A stretch of 64,000 nt of DNA from contig CACONR010000001.1 of NCBI GenBank assembly GCA_902628565.1, positions 62,001 to 126,000 on the forward strand, read 5' to 3'. The notes beneath the pieces were generated by a model. The model saw only the letters and a program-made list of their open reading frames with translations, was not told where the DNA came from and made no database searches. Both the position numbers and the translations under genes were made by a program. Below are positions 19,690 to 30,161 of the stretch, in pieces. The DNA is from an uncultured Pelagibacteraceae bacterium (lineage in GTDB: Bacteria; Pseudomonadota; Alphaproteobacteria; Pelagibacterales; Pelagibacteraceae). Every line of letters begins with the position of its first letter. Position 1 is the stretch's first letter.

Positions 19690-20688
19690 ATGAGCACAGT
19701 TTCCCTAACATTAGATGAAATTTTTGATTTAGCTAAAAAAACTTTACTAGCTAATGGTTGTGATGATGAAACAGCCTCTGTTCTGTCTGACCTGATTAGA
19801 AATGCCGAAAGGGATGGATCTTTATCTCATGGTTTGTTTAGATTACCTGCATATGTGAGTGGTTTAAAAAGTGGAAAAATTAATGGTAAAGGAAAGCCTG
19901 AAATTAAAAAAATCTCTTCATCAGTTATAAAAGTTCAAGGGAATAATTGTTTAGCACCAGTAGTTTTAAATAAAGGGTTGCCTGAATTAGCTAAAGCTGC
20001 AAAAGAAAATGGTGTAGCAGTGCTTGCAATAAATAATTCTCATCATATGGCAGCGATGTGGCCTGAAACAGAAAAGTTAGCAGAGGAAGGTTTGGTTGCT
20101 TTTGCATGCACATCATACAAACCTGCTGTAGCACCTACTGGTGCAATCAAACCATTGTTTGGAACCAATCCTATTTCATTTGCTTGGCCACGACCTAATA
20201 AAACTCCAGTTGTTTATGATATGGCCACAGCATCAATGGCAATGGGAGAAGTCCAAGTCGCTAAAAGAGAAGGGCACAAAGTTCCACTTGGAACTGGTTT
20301 AACTAAAGATGGTAAAGAGACTACTGATCCAGGCGCAATTGCAGATGGTGGTGTATTACTTCCTTTTGGTGGTTACAAAGGTTCAGCAATAGCAATGATG
20401 GTTGAGTTAATGGCTGGTGCTTTGGTTGGTGATAATTTTAGTTTTGAAACAGCGGCTAAAGATAATAATGATGGTGGACCACCAAGCGGGGGAGAATTTA
20501 TTATTGCAATTTCACCTGATAAAACCTCAGGAACAAATTGGCAAAAACATGCAGATGAATTTTTTGATAAAATGAAATCTTTAAATGGAGTTAGACTTCC
20601 AGGTGAAAGAAGACACAAAAATAGATTAGATAAAGGCCCTCGAAATATTAATGAAGACCTGGTTAATAAAATAAAATCTCTAAGCTAA
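19690..20688 (+). CDS. Ldh2-family malate/L-lactate (or imine) dehydrogenase
   Basis: SHGLFRLPAYVSGLKSGKINGKGKPEI..., FGTNPISFAWPRP, LPFGGYKGSAIAMMVELM. Confidence 0.85.
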   Translation: MSTVSLTLDEIFDLAKKTLLANGCDDETASVLSDLIRNAERDGSLSHGLFRLPAYVSGLKSGKINGKGKPEIKKISSSVIKVQGNNCLAPVVLNKGLPELAKAAKENGVAVLAINNSHHMAAMWPETEKLAEEGLVAFACTSYKPAVAPTGAIKPLFGTNPISFAWPRPNKTPVVYDMATASMAMGEVQVAKREGHKVPLGTGLTKDGKETTDPGAIADGGVLLPFGGYKGSAIAMMVELMAGALVGDNFSFETAAKDNNDGGPPSGGEFIIAISPDKTSGTNWQKHADEFFDKMKSLNGVRLPGERRHKNRLDKGPRNINEDLVNKIKSLS

Positions 20689-21456
20689 AGTAATTTCAAT
20701 AGGTGTATGATCTGAAGGTTTTTCACGACCTCTTGGATCTTTATTAATATTGATACCTTTTATTTGATCAATCAAAGAATTTGAAACTAAGAAGTGATCA
20801 ATTCGCATCCCATTATTTTTTTGCCAAGCACCTCTCATGTAGTCCCAAAAGGTATAACCTTCCTTAGTTTCATTAAAATGTCTATAGACATCACTAAAAC
20901 CAAGGTTGATTATTTCTCTTAATTTTTTTCTTATTTCTAATCTAAACAAAGCATCATCCTCAAAACTTTTTGGATTATAAACATCTTCAGGTGCTGGAAT
21001 AATGTTAAAATCTCCAGCAAGAATAATATTTGAATTTTTTTTACTTAAACTCATTAATTGTTTAATTAAATCATCCAACCATTGTTTCTTGTATTTATAT
21101 TTATCCGTATCTACAGGATTTCCATTAGGTGTATAAATGTTTATTAATTGAATATTTTTCTTTTTATATTCCAGTTCAGCTGAAATTATTCTCGATTGCT
21201 TTAGTTTATCTTTGATTAAGTCTGTTTTAATATTTTTTAATTTACCTTTAGATATAATTGCAACCCCATTATAACTTTTTTGGCCAAACACGTGACTTTC
21301 ATAATCCATTGCTGAAAAATCATCATAGGGAAAGTTTACATCCTCTGTTTTGATTTCCTGCATCATTAGGATATCTGGTTTATATTTTAAGAGATAACTT
21401 TTGATATTATCTATACGAGCTCTCACAGAATTTACATTCCATGAAGAAATAATCAT
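20680..21456 (-). CDS. xth: Exodeoxyribonuclease III
   Basis: MIISSWNVNSVRARIDNIKSYL...MMQEIKTE...GDFNIIPAPEDVYNP...PSDHTPIEI; TAATG junction with the upstream erpA. Confidence 0.92.
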   Translation of the reverse strand: MIISSWNVNSVRARIDNIKSYLLKYKPDILMMQEIKTEDVNFPYDDFSAMDYESHVFGQKSYNGVAIISKGKLKNIKTDLIKDKLKQSRIISAELEYKKKNIQLINIYTPNGNPVDTDKYKYKKQWLDDLIKQLMSLSKKNSNIILAGDFNIIPAPEDVYNPKSFEDDALFRLEIRKKLREIINLGFSDVYRHFNETKEGYTFWDYMRGAWQKNNGMRIDHFLVSNSLIDQIKGININKDPRGREKPSDHTPIEITLA

Positions 21457-21773
21457 TAAAGAGAAAAAGAAACACCACAACCACAAGATGACTTAGTTTG
21501 TGGATTTGTTATCTTAAATTGTTCACCAATTAATTCTGAAACATAATCAACTTCAGAGCCTTTTAATAAATCTGCTGAAGTTTTATCAATTAAAATATTT
21601 TCAAAGTTTAAATCATCTTTTGATTTTTCTTTATCAAAAGTGAATTCGTATTGAAATCCTGAACAACCACCACCTTTAATAGCGATTCTAAAAAAAGACC
21701 CTTTATCTTTTTTAGACAGCAAAACATTGATCTGTTTTAGTGCTTTATCAGTAAATTTAATTTCTTTAATCAT
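21456..21773 (-). CDS. erpA: Iron-sulfur cluster insertion protein (IscA/ErpA family)
   Basis: RIAIKGGGCSGFQYEFTFD and C-terminal SSCGCGVSFSL. Confidence 0.88.
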   Translation of the reverse strand: MIKEIKFTDKALKQINVLLSKKDKGSFFRIAIKGGGCSGFQYEFTFDKEKSKDDLNFENILIDKTSADLLKGSEVDYVSELIGEQFKITNPQTKSSCGCGVSFSL

Positions 21774-21823
21774 AATTGATCACTGGTATTAGTAATATAA
21801 TACTTAATATTTTATTTTAAAGG

Positions 21824-22942
21824 ATGAAAAAATACTCAAAGATAGGTCAATTCAAAAGTAAAGGTAGGATATTTAAGGAATCTTTGTCAAAATATAGATC
21901 ACCTTATCAAAGAGATAGAGATCGTATTATTCATAGTGCTTCATTTAGAAGATTGAAACATAAAACACAGGTATTTGTTAATACTGAAGGGGATCATTAT
22001 AGAACTCGAATTACTCATTCTATGGAGGTTGCTCAAATAGCAAGATCCATCGCTAGATATTTAAGTTTGAACGAGGACTTAGCAGAAACACTCAGTTTAG
22101 CGCACGATTTGGGCCACACTCCTTTCGGCCATGCAGGTGAAGATGCTTTAAATGAATGTATGAGCATTCATGGAGGGTTTGATCACAATTTACAAACATT
22201 AAGAATTGTTATGTTTTTAGAAAATAAGTATTTGAAATTTAGTGGCTTAAATCTTTCTGTTGAAACATTAGAGGGACTTTTAAAACACAATGGTCCAGTT
22301 GAAGATTTTCATTTAGTTGAGGAATTGATAGGTGTTAAAAAATTTAAAAACATGATTAATTTTAATACCTTTCCATCACTAGAGGCTCAAATTTCATCTA
22401 TATCTGATGATATTGCTTATAATAACCATGACATACAAGATGGCATAAAAGCAAACTTATTTAGATTAGAAGAGTTAGTAGAAATAGATTTTTTTAAAAA
22501 TATTTATAGAAAATATAAAAAAAAGATTAACAAAAAAAATTACAAGATTGCAACTTACCAGATTATAAGAGACTCAATAGATTTAATGATCAAAGATTTA
22601 ATAAGTAATACCATCAAGAATCTTAATCAAAATAAAATTAAAAGTAGGAATGATTTGAATAAAACTGATTTTCTTATGGTTGATTTCTCTGATAAAATTA
22701 AAAATTCTGATAATGAAATTAGGTATTTTTTAAGGTCCAAAATGTACAATAACAAGAATGTGCTAAATAAAAATAACAAAGGTAAATTAATAATTAAAAG
22801 ACTGTTTGCCAAAATAAGTAAAAATCCGGCAAAATTTATTTCAAAAGAACATTTATCTAAAAACAAATATCGATCAGTTTCTGATTTTATTTCTGGTATG
22901 ACTGACAGATATGCTATCAACCTTTATAACGATATCAAATGA
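21824..22942 (+). CDS. dgt: Deoxyguanosinetriphosphate triphosphohydrolase-like protein
   Basis: HSASFRRLKHKTQVF, RITHSMEVAQIARSIAR, LAHDLGHTPFGHAGEDAL. Confidence 0.92.
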   Translation: MKKYSKIGQFKSKGRIFKESLSKYRSPYQRDRDRIIHSASFRRLKHKTQVFVNTEGDHYRTRITHSMEVAQIARSIARYLSLNEDLAETLSLAHDLGHTPFGHAGEDALNECMSIHGGFDHNLQTLRIVMFLENKYLKFSGLNLSVETLEGLLKHNGPVEDFHLVEELIGVKKFKNMINFNTFPSLEAQISSISDDIAYNNHDIQDGIKANLFRLEELVEIDFFKNIYRKYKKKINKKNYKIATYQIIRDSIDLMIKDLISNTIKNLNQNKIKSRNDLNKTDFLMVDFSDKIKNSDNEIRYFLRSKMYNNKNVLNKNNKGKLIIKRLFAKISKNPAKFISKEHLSKNKYRSVSDFISGMTDRYAINLYNDIK

Positions 22943-24672
22943 ACATTTTTGATCAATACTTAGATAAAATAAAAAAGATTATTTTAGATTTATCGAAAAA
23001 GGGTAAAATAATTTTGCCAGATAATTTAGATGGAATAAACACAGAAATTCCACCTGAGAAATTTAATTGTGACATTTCTACAAATGTTGCGATGGTTTTG
23101 TCAAAAATAAATAAAAAACCTCCTTTAGAATTAGCTGAAATATTAGCAAAGAGTCTTGAAGATGAGGATAAGTCAATAAAAGAGGTATCAATCGTAAAAC
23201 CCGGATTTATAAATATCAAATTTCAACCTGAGTTTTGGACAAATTTTTCAAAAGAAATCATTAAGAACGCTAAAACATTTGGAATAAATAAAAACGAGCA
23301 AAAGAAAAATTATTTAATTGAATTTGTTTCTGCCAATCCAACAGGACCTTTACATGTGGGTCATTGCCGAGGAGCTATTTTAGGAGATGTAATTTCAAAT
23401 GTTTTATTATTTAATAATCATAAAGTTACTAAAGAATATTATGTAAATGACTATGGCAATCAGATAATTAATTTCACAAAATCAGTATATTTTAGAATAA
23501 GAGAAATCAAATTTAATGAAACTTTTCCAACAGATAATGAAGATCTTTATCCTGGTGAATATTTGATTGAGTTTGCAAATAATATCATTTCTTCAAATCC
23601 AAAAATAGATTTTACTAATTACGATGCAATATCTGAAGAATTAACTAGCCTGTCTATAGACGAGGCAATAAAATTGATAAAAAAAAATCTCAGTAGCCTT
23701 GGTATAATTCACAATAATTTCGTCAGTGAAAAAAAATTAGTGCTTAATCAAGAAGTTGAAAAAGTAGTGGAAAATCTTCAAAAAAATAAATTTGTTTATA
23801 AAGGTAAAATTAAAGCTCCAGCTAATGAGGACGATAATAATTGGGTTGAAAGAGAACAATTACTTTTCAAATCAACTGATTTTGGTGATGACAAAGATAG
23901 AGCATTACAAAAATCTGATGGTGCTTGGACTTATTTTGCCAGTGATGTTGCCTACCATAAAAATAAATTGGATAGAAAGTTTGACTACTTAATAAATATT
24001 TTAGGTGCGGATCATGCGGGTTATATTAAAAGAATTACATCCTCTGTTGATGCTTTATCAAACTCTAAAGGAAAACTTATTTGTAAAGTTAGTCAACTTG
24101 TAAAACTTATAAAGGATAAAAAACCATTTAAAATGTCAAAACGTAAAGGTGATTATATAACTGTCGATGATTTAATTAATGAAGTTGGAAAAGATGCTAC
24201 TCGATTCATTATGTTAAATAGAAGTAATGATGTCGAACTTGATTTTGATTTTGATAATGTAATTGAAAAATCAAAAGACAATCCTTTGTATTATGTACAA
24301 TATTGTTATGCTCGAATTTCATCTGTTTTTAGACATTTGGAAATAGATTTAAAAAAAGATTTAAAGATTGACGAATACAATTTTGAATATTCTGACCATG
24401 AAATAAACATCTTAAAAAAAATATCCGAGTGGCCAAAGTGCATCGAAATATCAAGTAAGAAGTTAGAACCACATAGAATTCCAGTATATCTTTATGAACT
24501 AGCATCTCTCTTTCATTCTTACTGGAACTTGGGAAAAGATAATCCTGAAAAAAGATTTATAAATGAGAATAAGAAGATATCAAATGACAAATTAGTTTTA
24601 TTAAAAATTATATCAAATGTTGTTAAATCTGGAATGAATATCGTAGGTGTGTCTGCTCCTGAAAAAATGTAA
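22939..24672 (+). CDS. argS: Arginyl-tRNA synthetase
   Basis: EFVSANPTGPLHVGHCRGAILGD; KMSKRKGDYITVDDLI. Confidence 0.95.
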   Translation: MNIFDQYLDKIKKIILDLSKKGKIILPDNLDGINTEIPPEKFNCDISTNVAMVLSKINKKPPLELAEILAKSLEDEDKSIKEVSIVKPGFINIKFQPEFWTNFSKEIIKNAKTFGINKNEQKKNYLIEFVSANPTGPLHVGHCRGAILGDVISNVLLFNNHKVTKEYYVNDYGNQIINFTKSVYFRIREIKFNETFPTDNEDLYPGEYLIEFANNIISSNPKIDFTNYDAISEELTSLSIDEAIKLIKKNLSSLGIIHNNFVSEKKLVLNQEVEKVVENLQKNKFVYKGKIKAPANEDDNNWVEREQLLFKSTDFGDDKDRALQKSDGAWTYFASDVAYHKNKLDRKFDYLINILGADHAGYIKRITSSVDALSNSKGKLICKVSQLVKLIKDKKPFKMSKRKGDYITVDDLINEVGKDATRFIMLNRSNDVELDFDFDNVIEKSKDNPLYYVQYCYARISSVFRHLEIDLKKDLKIDEYNFEYSDHEINILKKISEWPKCIEISSKKLEPHRIPVYLYELASLFHSYWNLGKDNPEKRFINENKKISNDKLVLLKIISNVVKSGMNIVGVSAPEKM

Positions 24673-24935
24673 TGTTTAAAGAAATCAAATATATTATTTT
24701 TGTTTTTATTATTGGTCTTTTTATTTTTTTTACAGCAAAATATTATTTTTCTGATGCCTATAAAAAAAAATCTTATAGATCATTCAACAATATCGAAAAT
24801 AAGATAAATACTTACTCAGAAAAATTACCAATTTTAGAAGATGATACGAAAAATATTATTGAATATGTTGAGCAAACAACCAATAAAAAAAAGAAAAAAT
24901 TTAATTTTTGGAAATTATTAGAAAATAATGAATAA
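24672..24935 (+). CDS. Small single-TM protein between argS and nagZ
   Basis: TAATG coupling to argS; N-terminal TM YIIFVFIIGLFIFFTAKYYF; 87 aa. Confidence 0.7.
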   Translation: MFKEIKYIIFVFIIGLFIFFTAKYYFSDAYKKKSYRSFNNIENKINTYSEKLPILEDDTKNIIEYVEQTTNKKKKKFNFWKLLENNE

Positions 24936-25875
24936 ACGTCGATCTTTTATTGTTGGTATCAAATCAACAAAACTTTCAGCAAAAGAAAAGTCATTTCTTA
25001 AAAAATATAAACCCTGGGGAGTTATCTTATTTACAAGAAATATTAAAAATATTGATCAAACGCTAAAACTCACCACGTCAATAAGAAAATTATTCAAAGA
25101 TAAAAAATATCCTATTTTAATTGATCAAGAAGGGGGTAAAGTTAATCGTATAAAAAACATTATATCATTCGATAATTTGACTTCAGAATTTTTTGGAAAA
25201 AAATATGTTAAAAATGTAGATGAATTTAGATTTTATTATAAATTATTTATCGATAAAACTTCATATTTATTAAAATCTCTTGGTATTAACATTAATACTT
25301 CTCCTGTCTTAGATTTAAGAATTAAAGGTGCATCAAATGTCATAGGGAATAGATCTTTTTCCAATAATCCCAAAATTGTATCTAAAATAGGAGATTATTG
25401 TATCAATTATTTTCATCAAAATGGTATCGGAACAGTTATAAAGCATATTCCAGGACATGGTCTTGCAAAAGTAGATAGTCACCATTTTACTCCGATGGTA
25501 AATAAAAAATTGAGTTATTTAACTAAGAAAGATTTTCTTCCATTTAAAAATAAAAAAACTTTTTTTGCTATGACCGCTCACATAATTTTTACTCAAATTG
25601 ACAAAGAAAATTGTGTTACTCACTCAAAAAAATTAATTAAATTAATTCGTAATAAAATTGGTTTTAAAGATATTTTGATTTCTGATGATTTATCTATGAA
25701 AAGTCTTAAGGGTAATTTAAAAGAAAATACAATCAAAACGTTTAGCGCAGGTTGTAATTTAGCCTTACATTGTAATGGAAATTTAAAGGAAATGAAAATT
25801 GTAGGAAATAATTCACCATTGATAAATCCTTTTCTCATTAAAAAAACATCACAATTTTACAAAATTTTAAGTTAA
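24928..25875 (+). CDS. nagZ: Beta-N-acetylhexosaminidase (GH3)
   Basis: LIDQEGGKVNRIK, VIKHIPGHG, LISDDLSMKSL. Confidence 0.9.
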   Translation: MNKRRSFIVGIKSTKLSAKEKSFLKKYKPWGVILFTRNIKNIDQTLKLTTSIRKLFKDKKYPILIDQEGGKVNRIKNIISFDNLTSEFFGKKYVKNVDEFRFYYKLFIDKTSYLLKSLGININTSPVLDLRIKGASNVIGNRSFSNNPKIVSKIGDYCINYFHQNGIGTVIKHIPGHGLAKVDSHHFTPMVNKKLSYLTKKDFLPFKNKKTFFAMTAHIIFTQIDKENCVTHSKKLIKLIRNKIGFKDILISDDLSMKSLKGNLKENTIKTFSAGCNLALHCNGNLKEMKIVGNNSPLINPFLIKKTSQFYKILS

Positions 25876-25881
25876 TATTGA

Positions 25882-26625
25882 TTGATGATCGAAAATGATT
25901 CTGAACTTTTTAAAGTAGATGTTGAAAATTATAATGGACCATTAGATGTTCTTTTAGATCTTGCAAAAGCTCAAAAAGTTAATCTTGAGGATATATCTAT
26001 TACAAAATTAGCAGATCAGTTTCATGATTTTATTACTCAAGAAAAAAAATTAAATTTAGAGATTGCTTCAGAATACTTATTAATGGCAACATGGTTAGCA
26101 TATTTAAAATCAAAACTATTATTACCAGGCACCCCTGAAGAAGAGTTTAAAGTTCAAGAAGTAGCTGAAAAATTAAAACTTCAACTTAAGAAGCTTGAAT
26201 TAATAAGGTTATTATCTGAACAGATGCTTAAAAGAAAAAGATTAGGAAGAGAAATTAGAACTAGAGGTATGAGAGCAGGCATAAGGCCCATCTACAATAG
26301 TGAGTATAAATTAAATTTATTTGACCTCATGAAAACATATTCCACTATAATTATGACTAAAGATTTTCAGAGAATTAATATTCCAAAATTACCAGTTTTT
26401 ACAACAGAAGAAGGTATAAAAACTATAAAAGATTTTTTTGGAAAATTAATGGATTGGAAAAAATTAGATGATTTAATACCGAAAAATTTTAAAAGTGGAT
26501 CAAAATATAAACGAACTGGTAAAGCAGGAATATTTGCAGGGTCTCTTGAGTTAGTGAAGGAGGGCAACCTAAGCATAAAACAAGAAAACCTTTTTGATGA
26601 TATTTTTATAAAAGAAAAAAAATGA
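25882..26625 (+). CDS. scpA: Segregation and condensation protein A
   Basis: YNGPLDVLLDLAKAQKVNLEDISITKLADQFHDFI; ATGA coupling to scpB. Confidence 0.9.
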   Translation: MMIENDSELFKVDVENYNGPLDVLLDLAKAQKVNLEDISITKLADQFHDFITQEKKLNLEIASEYLLMATWLAYLKSKLLLPGTPEEEFKVQEVAEKLKLQLKKLELIRLLSEQMLKRKRLGREIRTRGMRAGIRPIYNSEYKLNLFDLMKTYSTIIMTKDFQRINIPKLPVFTTEEGIKTIKDFFGKLMDWKKLDDLIPKNFKSGSKYKRTGKAGIFAGSLELVKEGNLSIKQENLFDDIFIKEKK

Positions 26626-27323
26626 TAAAAAAAAAGATTAAGAAAAAAGATAATATTATTAATTTTCCAACTAAATTATCTTCAATTGAAAAGGAAATTG
26701 AAGGAATTGTTTTTGCTGCTGCAGAACCACTAGATATTGAAACTATTGAAAATAAGATATCTAAAAAAACGGATGTTGAAAAAATTTTGTTAAAACTACA
26801 AGCTGAATATTCAAATCGAGGTATTAACTTGGTTTGTATTTCTAAAAAATGGTCCTTTAGAACCTCACCTAATCTTTCAAATTTAATGACCCAAGAAAAA
26901 ACTGTTGAAAAAAAATTATCAAAAGCTGCAATAGAAACTCTTGCTATAATTGTTTATCATCAACCAGTTACTCGAGCAGAGATAGAAGAAATAAGAGGAG
27001 TAGCTTTTGGAACAAACACATTAGAAATTTTAATGGAATTAAATTGGGTTAAACCTGGTGGAAGAAAAAATGTCCCTGGTCGACCTATTCAATATGTTAC
27101 GACGGATGATTTTTTAAGCCATTTTAACTTGCAAAAATTATCTGATTTACCAACAGTAGATGAACTTGGAGCTGCAGGTTTAATTGATAGTACCAATATT
27201 GATAACGCTATTTTTGGTACTGGAAAATTCTATAAAGAAAAACAAGATGATAAAAAAGAGGACATTTATTCAAATATTGATGAAATGTTAAGTAGCACTC
27301 TTGACTCGGATGAGAAGAGCTGA
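26622..27323 (+). CDS. scpB: Segregation and condensation protein B
   Basis: ALETLAIIVYHQPVTRAEIEEIRGV-type winged helix; follows scpA. Confidence 0.9.
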   Translation: MIKKKIKKKDNIINFPTKLSSIEKEIEGIVFAAAEPLDIETIENKISKKTDVEKILLKLQAEYSNRGINLVCISKKWSFRTSPNLSNLMTQEKTVEKKLSKAAIETLAIIVYHQPVTRAEIEEIRGVAFGTNTLEILMELNWVKPGGRKNVPGRPIQYVTTDDFLSHFNLQKLSDLPTVDELGAAGLIDSTNIDNAIFGTGKFYKEKQDDKKEDIYSNIDEMLSSTLDSDEKS

Positions 27324-27373
27324 GCCTTCAAATTAGACTTTTCAATTATTGATAAAAAGGTTATAAGTTTTCT

Positions 27374-27574
27374 ATGAGCATTGGAATTTGGCAAATAGCA
27401 ATCGTAGTAATACTTGTGGTATTATTATTTGGTAGAGGAAAAATTTCTAGCCTTATGGGCGATGTAGCAAAAGGAATAAAAAGTTTTAAAAAGGGTATGG
27501 CGTCAGATGTGACTGATGACAATGAACCTAAAAATATTTCTGACGATAATCAAGATTCGAACAAAAAAGAATAA
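27374..27574 (+). CDS. tatA: Sec-independent translocase TatA
   Basis: [42 protein letters not shown]. Confidence 0.93.
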   Translation: MSIGIWQIAIVVILVVLLFGRGKISSLMGDVAKGIKSFKKGMASDVTDDNEPKNISDDNQDSNKKE

Positions 27575-27579
27575 ATCAC

Positions 27580-27792
27580 ATGCCTACTATTGGTTGGTTT
27601 GAGATTTTGATTGTAGTTGCAATAGCTATTGTAGTTTTGGGACCTAAGGATTTTCCGATAATGCTCAAAAAAGTTGGTTCATGGATCGGCTCTGCAAAAA
27701 AATATGTCAATAATATTCAAAACGAAGTCTCAAATATTGATCTTGAAGATAATAAAATAGAAAAAAAAGAAGAAAAAAAAGATGAGTCATGA
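27580..27792 (+). CDS. tatB: Sec-independent translocase TatB
   Basis: IGWFEILIVVAIAIVVLGPKDFPIMLKKVGSWIG; between tatA and tatC. Confidence 0.88.
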   Translation: MPTIGWFEILIVVAIAIVVLGPKDFPIMLKKVGSWIGSAKKYVNNIQNEVSNIDLEDNKIEKKEEKKDES

Positions 27793-28552
27793 CGAAAATG
27801 AAGGTGGCTTTGTAAGTCATTTAGCAGAGTTAAGAAAAAGACTAATTCATAGTTTTATTTTTCTAATAATCTTTTTTATAGGATGTTATTTTTTTGCTGA
27901 ACATCTTTATGGTTTTTTAGTAGAGCCATACGCACAAGCAGTTAAAGATGATGGAACTGATAGAAGATTAATTTTCACAGCTTTACAGGAAACTTTCCTT
28001 ACCTATTTGAAAGTATCTTTTTTCACAGCTTTTTTTGTTACTTGTCCATTTATTTTAATGCAGATTTGGAAATTTATTGCTCCTGGACTTTATAAACATG
28101 AAAAAATTGCAATTTTACCTTATTTAGTTTTAACCCCAATCTTATTCTTACTAGGAGGTATGTTGGTTTATTATTTAATAATGCCCTTAGCGATAAAATT
28201 TTTTTTATCTTTTGAAAGCTCTGGTCTTTCAACAAATTTACCAATTCAACTAGAAGCAAAAGTAAACGAATATCTTTCATTGGTAATGAAACTTATATTT
28301 GCGTTTGGCATAAGTTTTCAATTACCTGTTGTGTTGAGTTTATTAGCGAGGGTAGGGTTAGTTGATTCTGATTTTTTAAAAAAACGAAGAAAATATGTTG
28401 TGGTTATTATATTTGCTGCCGCAGCTTTACTCACACCCCCAGATCCCATCACACAAATTGGTTTAGCGATACCATTATTAATTCTATATGAATTATCAAT
28501 ATTTTCAGTAAAACTTATTGAGAATAAAAATTTAAAAAATTCTGATGCATAA
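27782..28552 (+). CDS. tatC: Sec-independent translocase TatC
   Basis: GGFVSHLAELRKRLIHS; LTPPDPITQIGLAIPLLILYELSI. Confidence 0.95.
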   Translation: MSHDENEGGFVSHLAELRKRLIHSFIFLIIFFIGCYFFAEHLYGFLVEPYAQAVKDDGTDRRLIFTALQETFLTYLKVSFFTAFFVTCPFILMQIWKFIAPGLYKHEKIAILPYLVLTPILFLLGGMLVYYLIMPLAIKFFLSFESSGLSTNLPIQLEAKVNEYLSLVMKLIFAFGISFQLPVVLSLLARVGLVDSDFLKKRRKYVVVIIFAAAALLTPPDPITQIGLAIPLLILYELSIFSVKLIENKNLKNSDA

Positions 28553-29804
28553 CATTAAAGAAATTAGAAAAGATTTTGATGCATTTTCAAAAGCATTAAA
28601 AAAAAGATCAATCGATATAGATCTCAATAAACTCAAAAAATTAGATATAGATAATAGAGATTTAATTCAAAAAAAAGAAACATTAGAAAAAGAAAAGAAA
28701 GATATTTCAAAAACAAAAGATAAGGCTTTATTTTCTAGGTCAAAAGAAATTACCCAATCTATTGATAAAATTACTGATCAACAATCAAAAATTAAATCAG
28801 ATTTAGATGAAATTTTATCAAGTATTCCAAATATACCTCATGATGATGTGCCTATAGGATCTAATGAAAACGATAATGTTGAATTAACTAAATCGGGTCA
28901 GATTCCTAATTTTGAATTTACTCCAAAGTCACATTATGAATTAGGTGAAAAACTTGGCATGTTAGATTTTGAACTTGCCACAAAAACTACTGGTTCAAGA
29001 TTTGTTTTTGTTAAGAGTAAATTAGCATTACTTGAAAGAGCTATTTCAAATTTTATGCTTGATATTCATACCTCAAAAAATGGATATGAGGAAATTTCAC
29101 CACCTTTATTAGCATCAGAAAATACAATGTTCGGAACTGGTCAACTACCTAAATTTGAAACTGATCAATTTGAAGTAAAATTAGAAGAGGGAAGTGAAAG
29201 AAAATTTTTAATCCCCACAGCAGAGGTTATTTTAACCAATATTGTAAAAGACAAAATTTTAGATCTTAAAACATTACCGATGAGATTTGTTGCATCTACC
29301 CCATGTTTTAGAAAAGAGGCTGGTAGTTATGGTAAAGATACAAAAGGAATGATTAGACAACATCAATTTTATAAAGTTGAATTAGTTAGTATTGTGGAAC
29401 AAAATAATTGTCTTGAAGAATTAGAGAGAATGACAAATTGTGCAACAGGAATTTTGGATTTGTTAGAGTTACCATATAGAAAAATGATTTTATGTAGTGG
29501 AGATATGGGATTTAGTGCGGAAAAAACTTACGATATAGAAGTATGGTTACCTTCAGAAAACAAATATAGAGAAATATCTTCATGTTCATCATGTTCAACT
29601 TTCCAAGCAACACGGATGAAAGCTAGATACAAAAATTCAAATAAAGAAACAGTATTTGTTGGAACGCTTAATGGAAGTGGTTTAGCAGTGGGTAGAACTC
29701 TTATTGCTATTTTAGAAAATTTCCAGCAAAAGGATGGGTCTATAACTATTCCAAAAGTGCTTAGACCTTATATGAATAATCTAGAAAAAATTAGTCTGAA
29801 TTAA
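28545..29804 (+). CDS. serS: Seryl-tRNA synthetase
   Basis: MHNIKEIRKDFDAFSKAL, class II motifs FRKEAGSYGKDTKGMIRQHQF and GSGLAVGRTLIAILEN. Confidence 0.95.
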   Translation: MHNIKEIRKDFDAFSKALKKRSIDIDLNKLKKLDIDNRDLIQKKETLEKEKKDISKTKDKALFSRSKEITQSIDKITDQQSKIKSDLDEILSSIPNIPHDDVPIGSNENDNVELTKSGQIPNFEFTPKSHYELGEKLGMLDFELATKTTGSRFVFVKSKLALLERAISNFMLDIHTSKNGYEEISPPLLASENTMFGTGQLPKFETDQFEVKLEEGSERKFLIPTAEVILTNIVKDKILDLKTLPMRFVASTPCFRKEAGSYGKDTKGMIRQHQFYKVELVSIVEQNNCLEELERMTNCATGILDLLELPYRKMILCSGDMGFSAEKTYDIEVWLPSENKYREISSCSSCSTFQATRMKARYKNSNKETVFVGTLNGSGLAVGRTLIAILENFQQKDGSITIPKVLRPYMNNLEKISLN

Positions 29805-29858
29805 AGTTGTTTTAACTTAAGAGATAGTATAAAAATTCATTTTTAATTAAGGAGTTTT

Positions 29859-30146
29859 ATGGAAAGTTCAGGAATAGGTCAATTTATACCACTAATATTA
29901 ATTTTTGTTATTTTTTATTTTTTCTTGATAAGACCACAGCAAAAAAAAGTCAAAGAGCACAAAGCTATGGTCGAGGGTTTAAAAAAAGGTGATAAGATTG
30001 TAACTTCAGGCGGTATCACAGGAACCATAACTAGAGTTGTAGACAACGATAAAATTGAAGTTGAGGTTGCTGAAAATGTGACTGTTGAAGTTATTAGAGG
30101 TACAGGTGTACAAAGTCTGATGAACTCTCAAGAAGTTAAAAAGTAA
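29859..30146 (+). CDS. yajC: Preprotein translocase subunit YajC
   Basis: LIRPQQKKVKEHKAMVEGLKKGDKIVTSGGITG; precedes secDF. Confidence 0.93.
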   Translation: MESSGIGQFIPLILIFVIFYFFLIRPQQKKVKEHKAMVEGLKKGDKIVTSGGITGTITRVVDNDKIEVEVAENVTVEVIRGTGVQSLMNSQEVKK

Positions 30147-30161
30147 TTTTGTTAAAGTAAA

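Noticed and set aside
23792-23992. Out-of-frame plus-strand ORF inside argS
   Set aside because: argS frame is intact through the region, so this is a chance overlapping ORF
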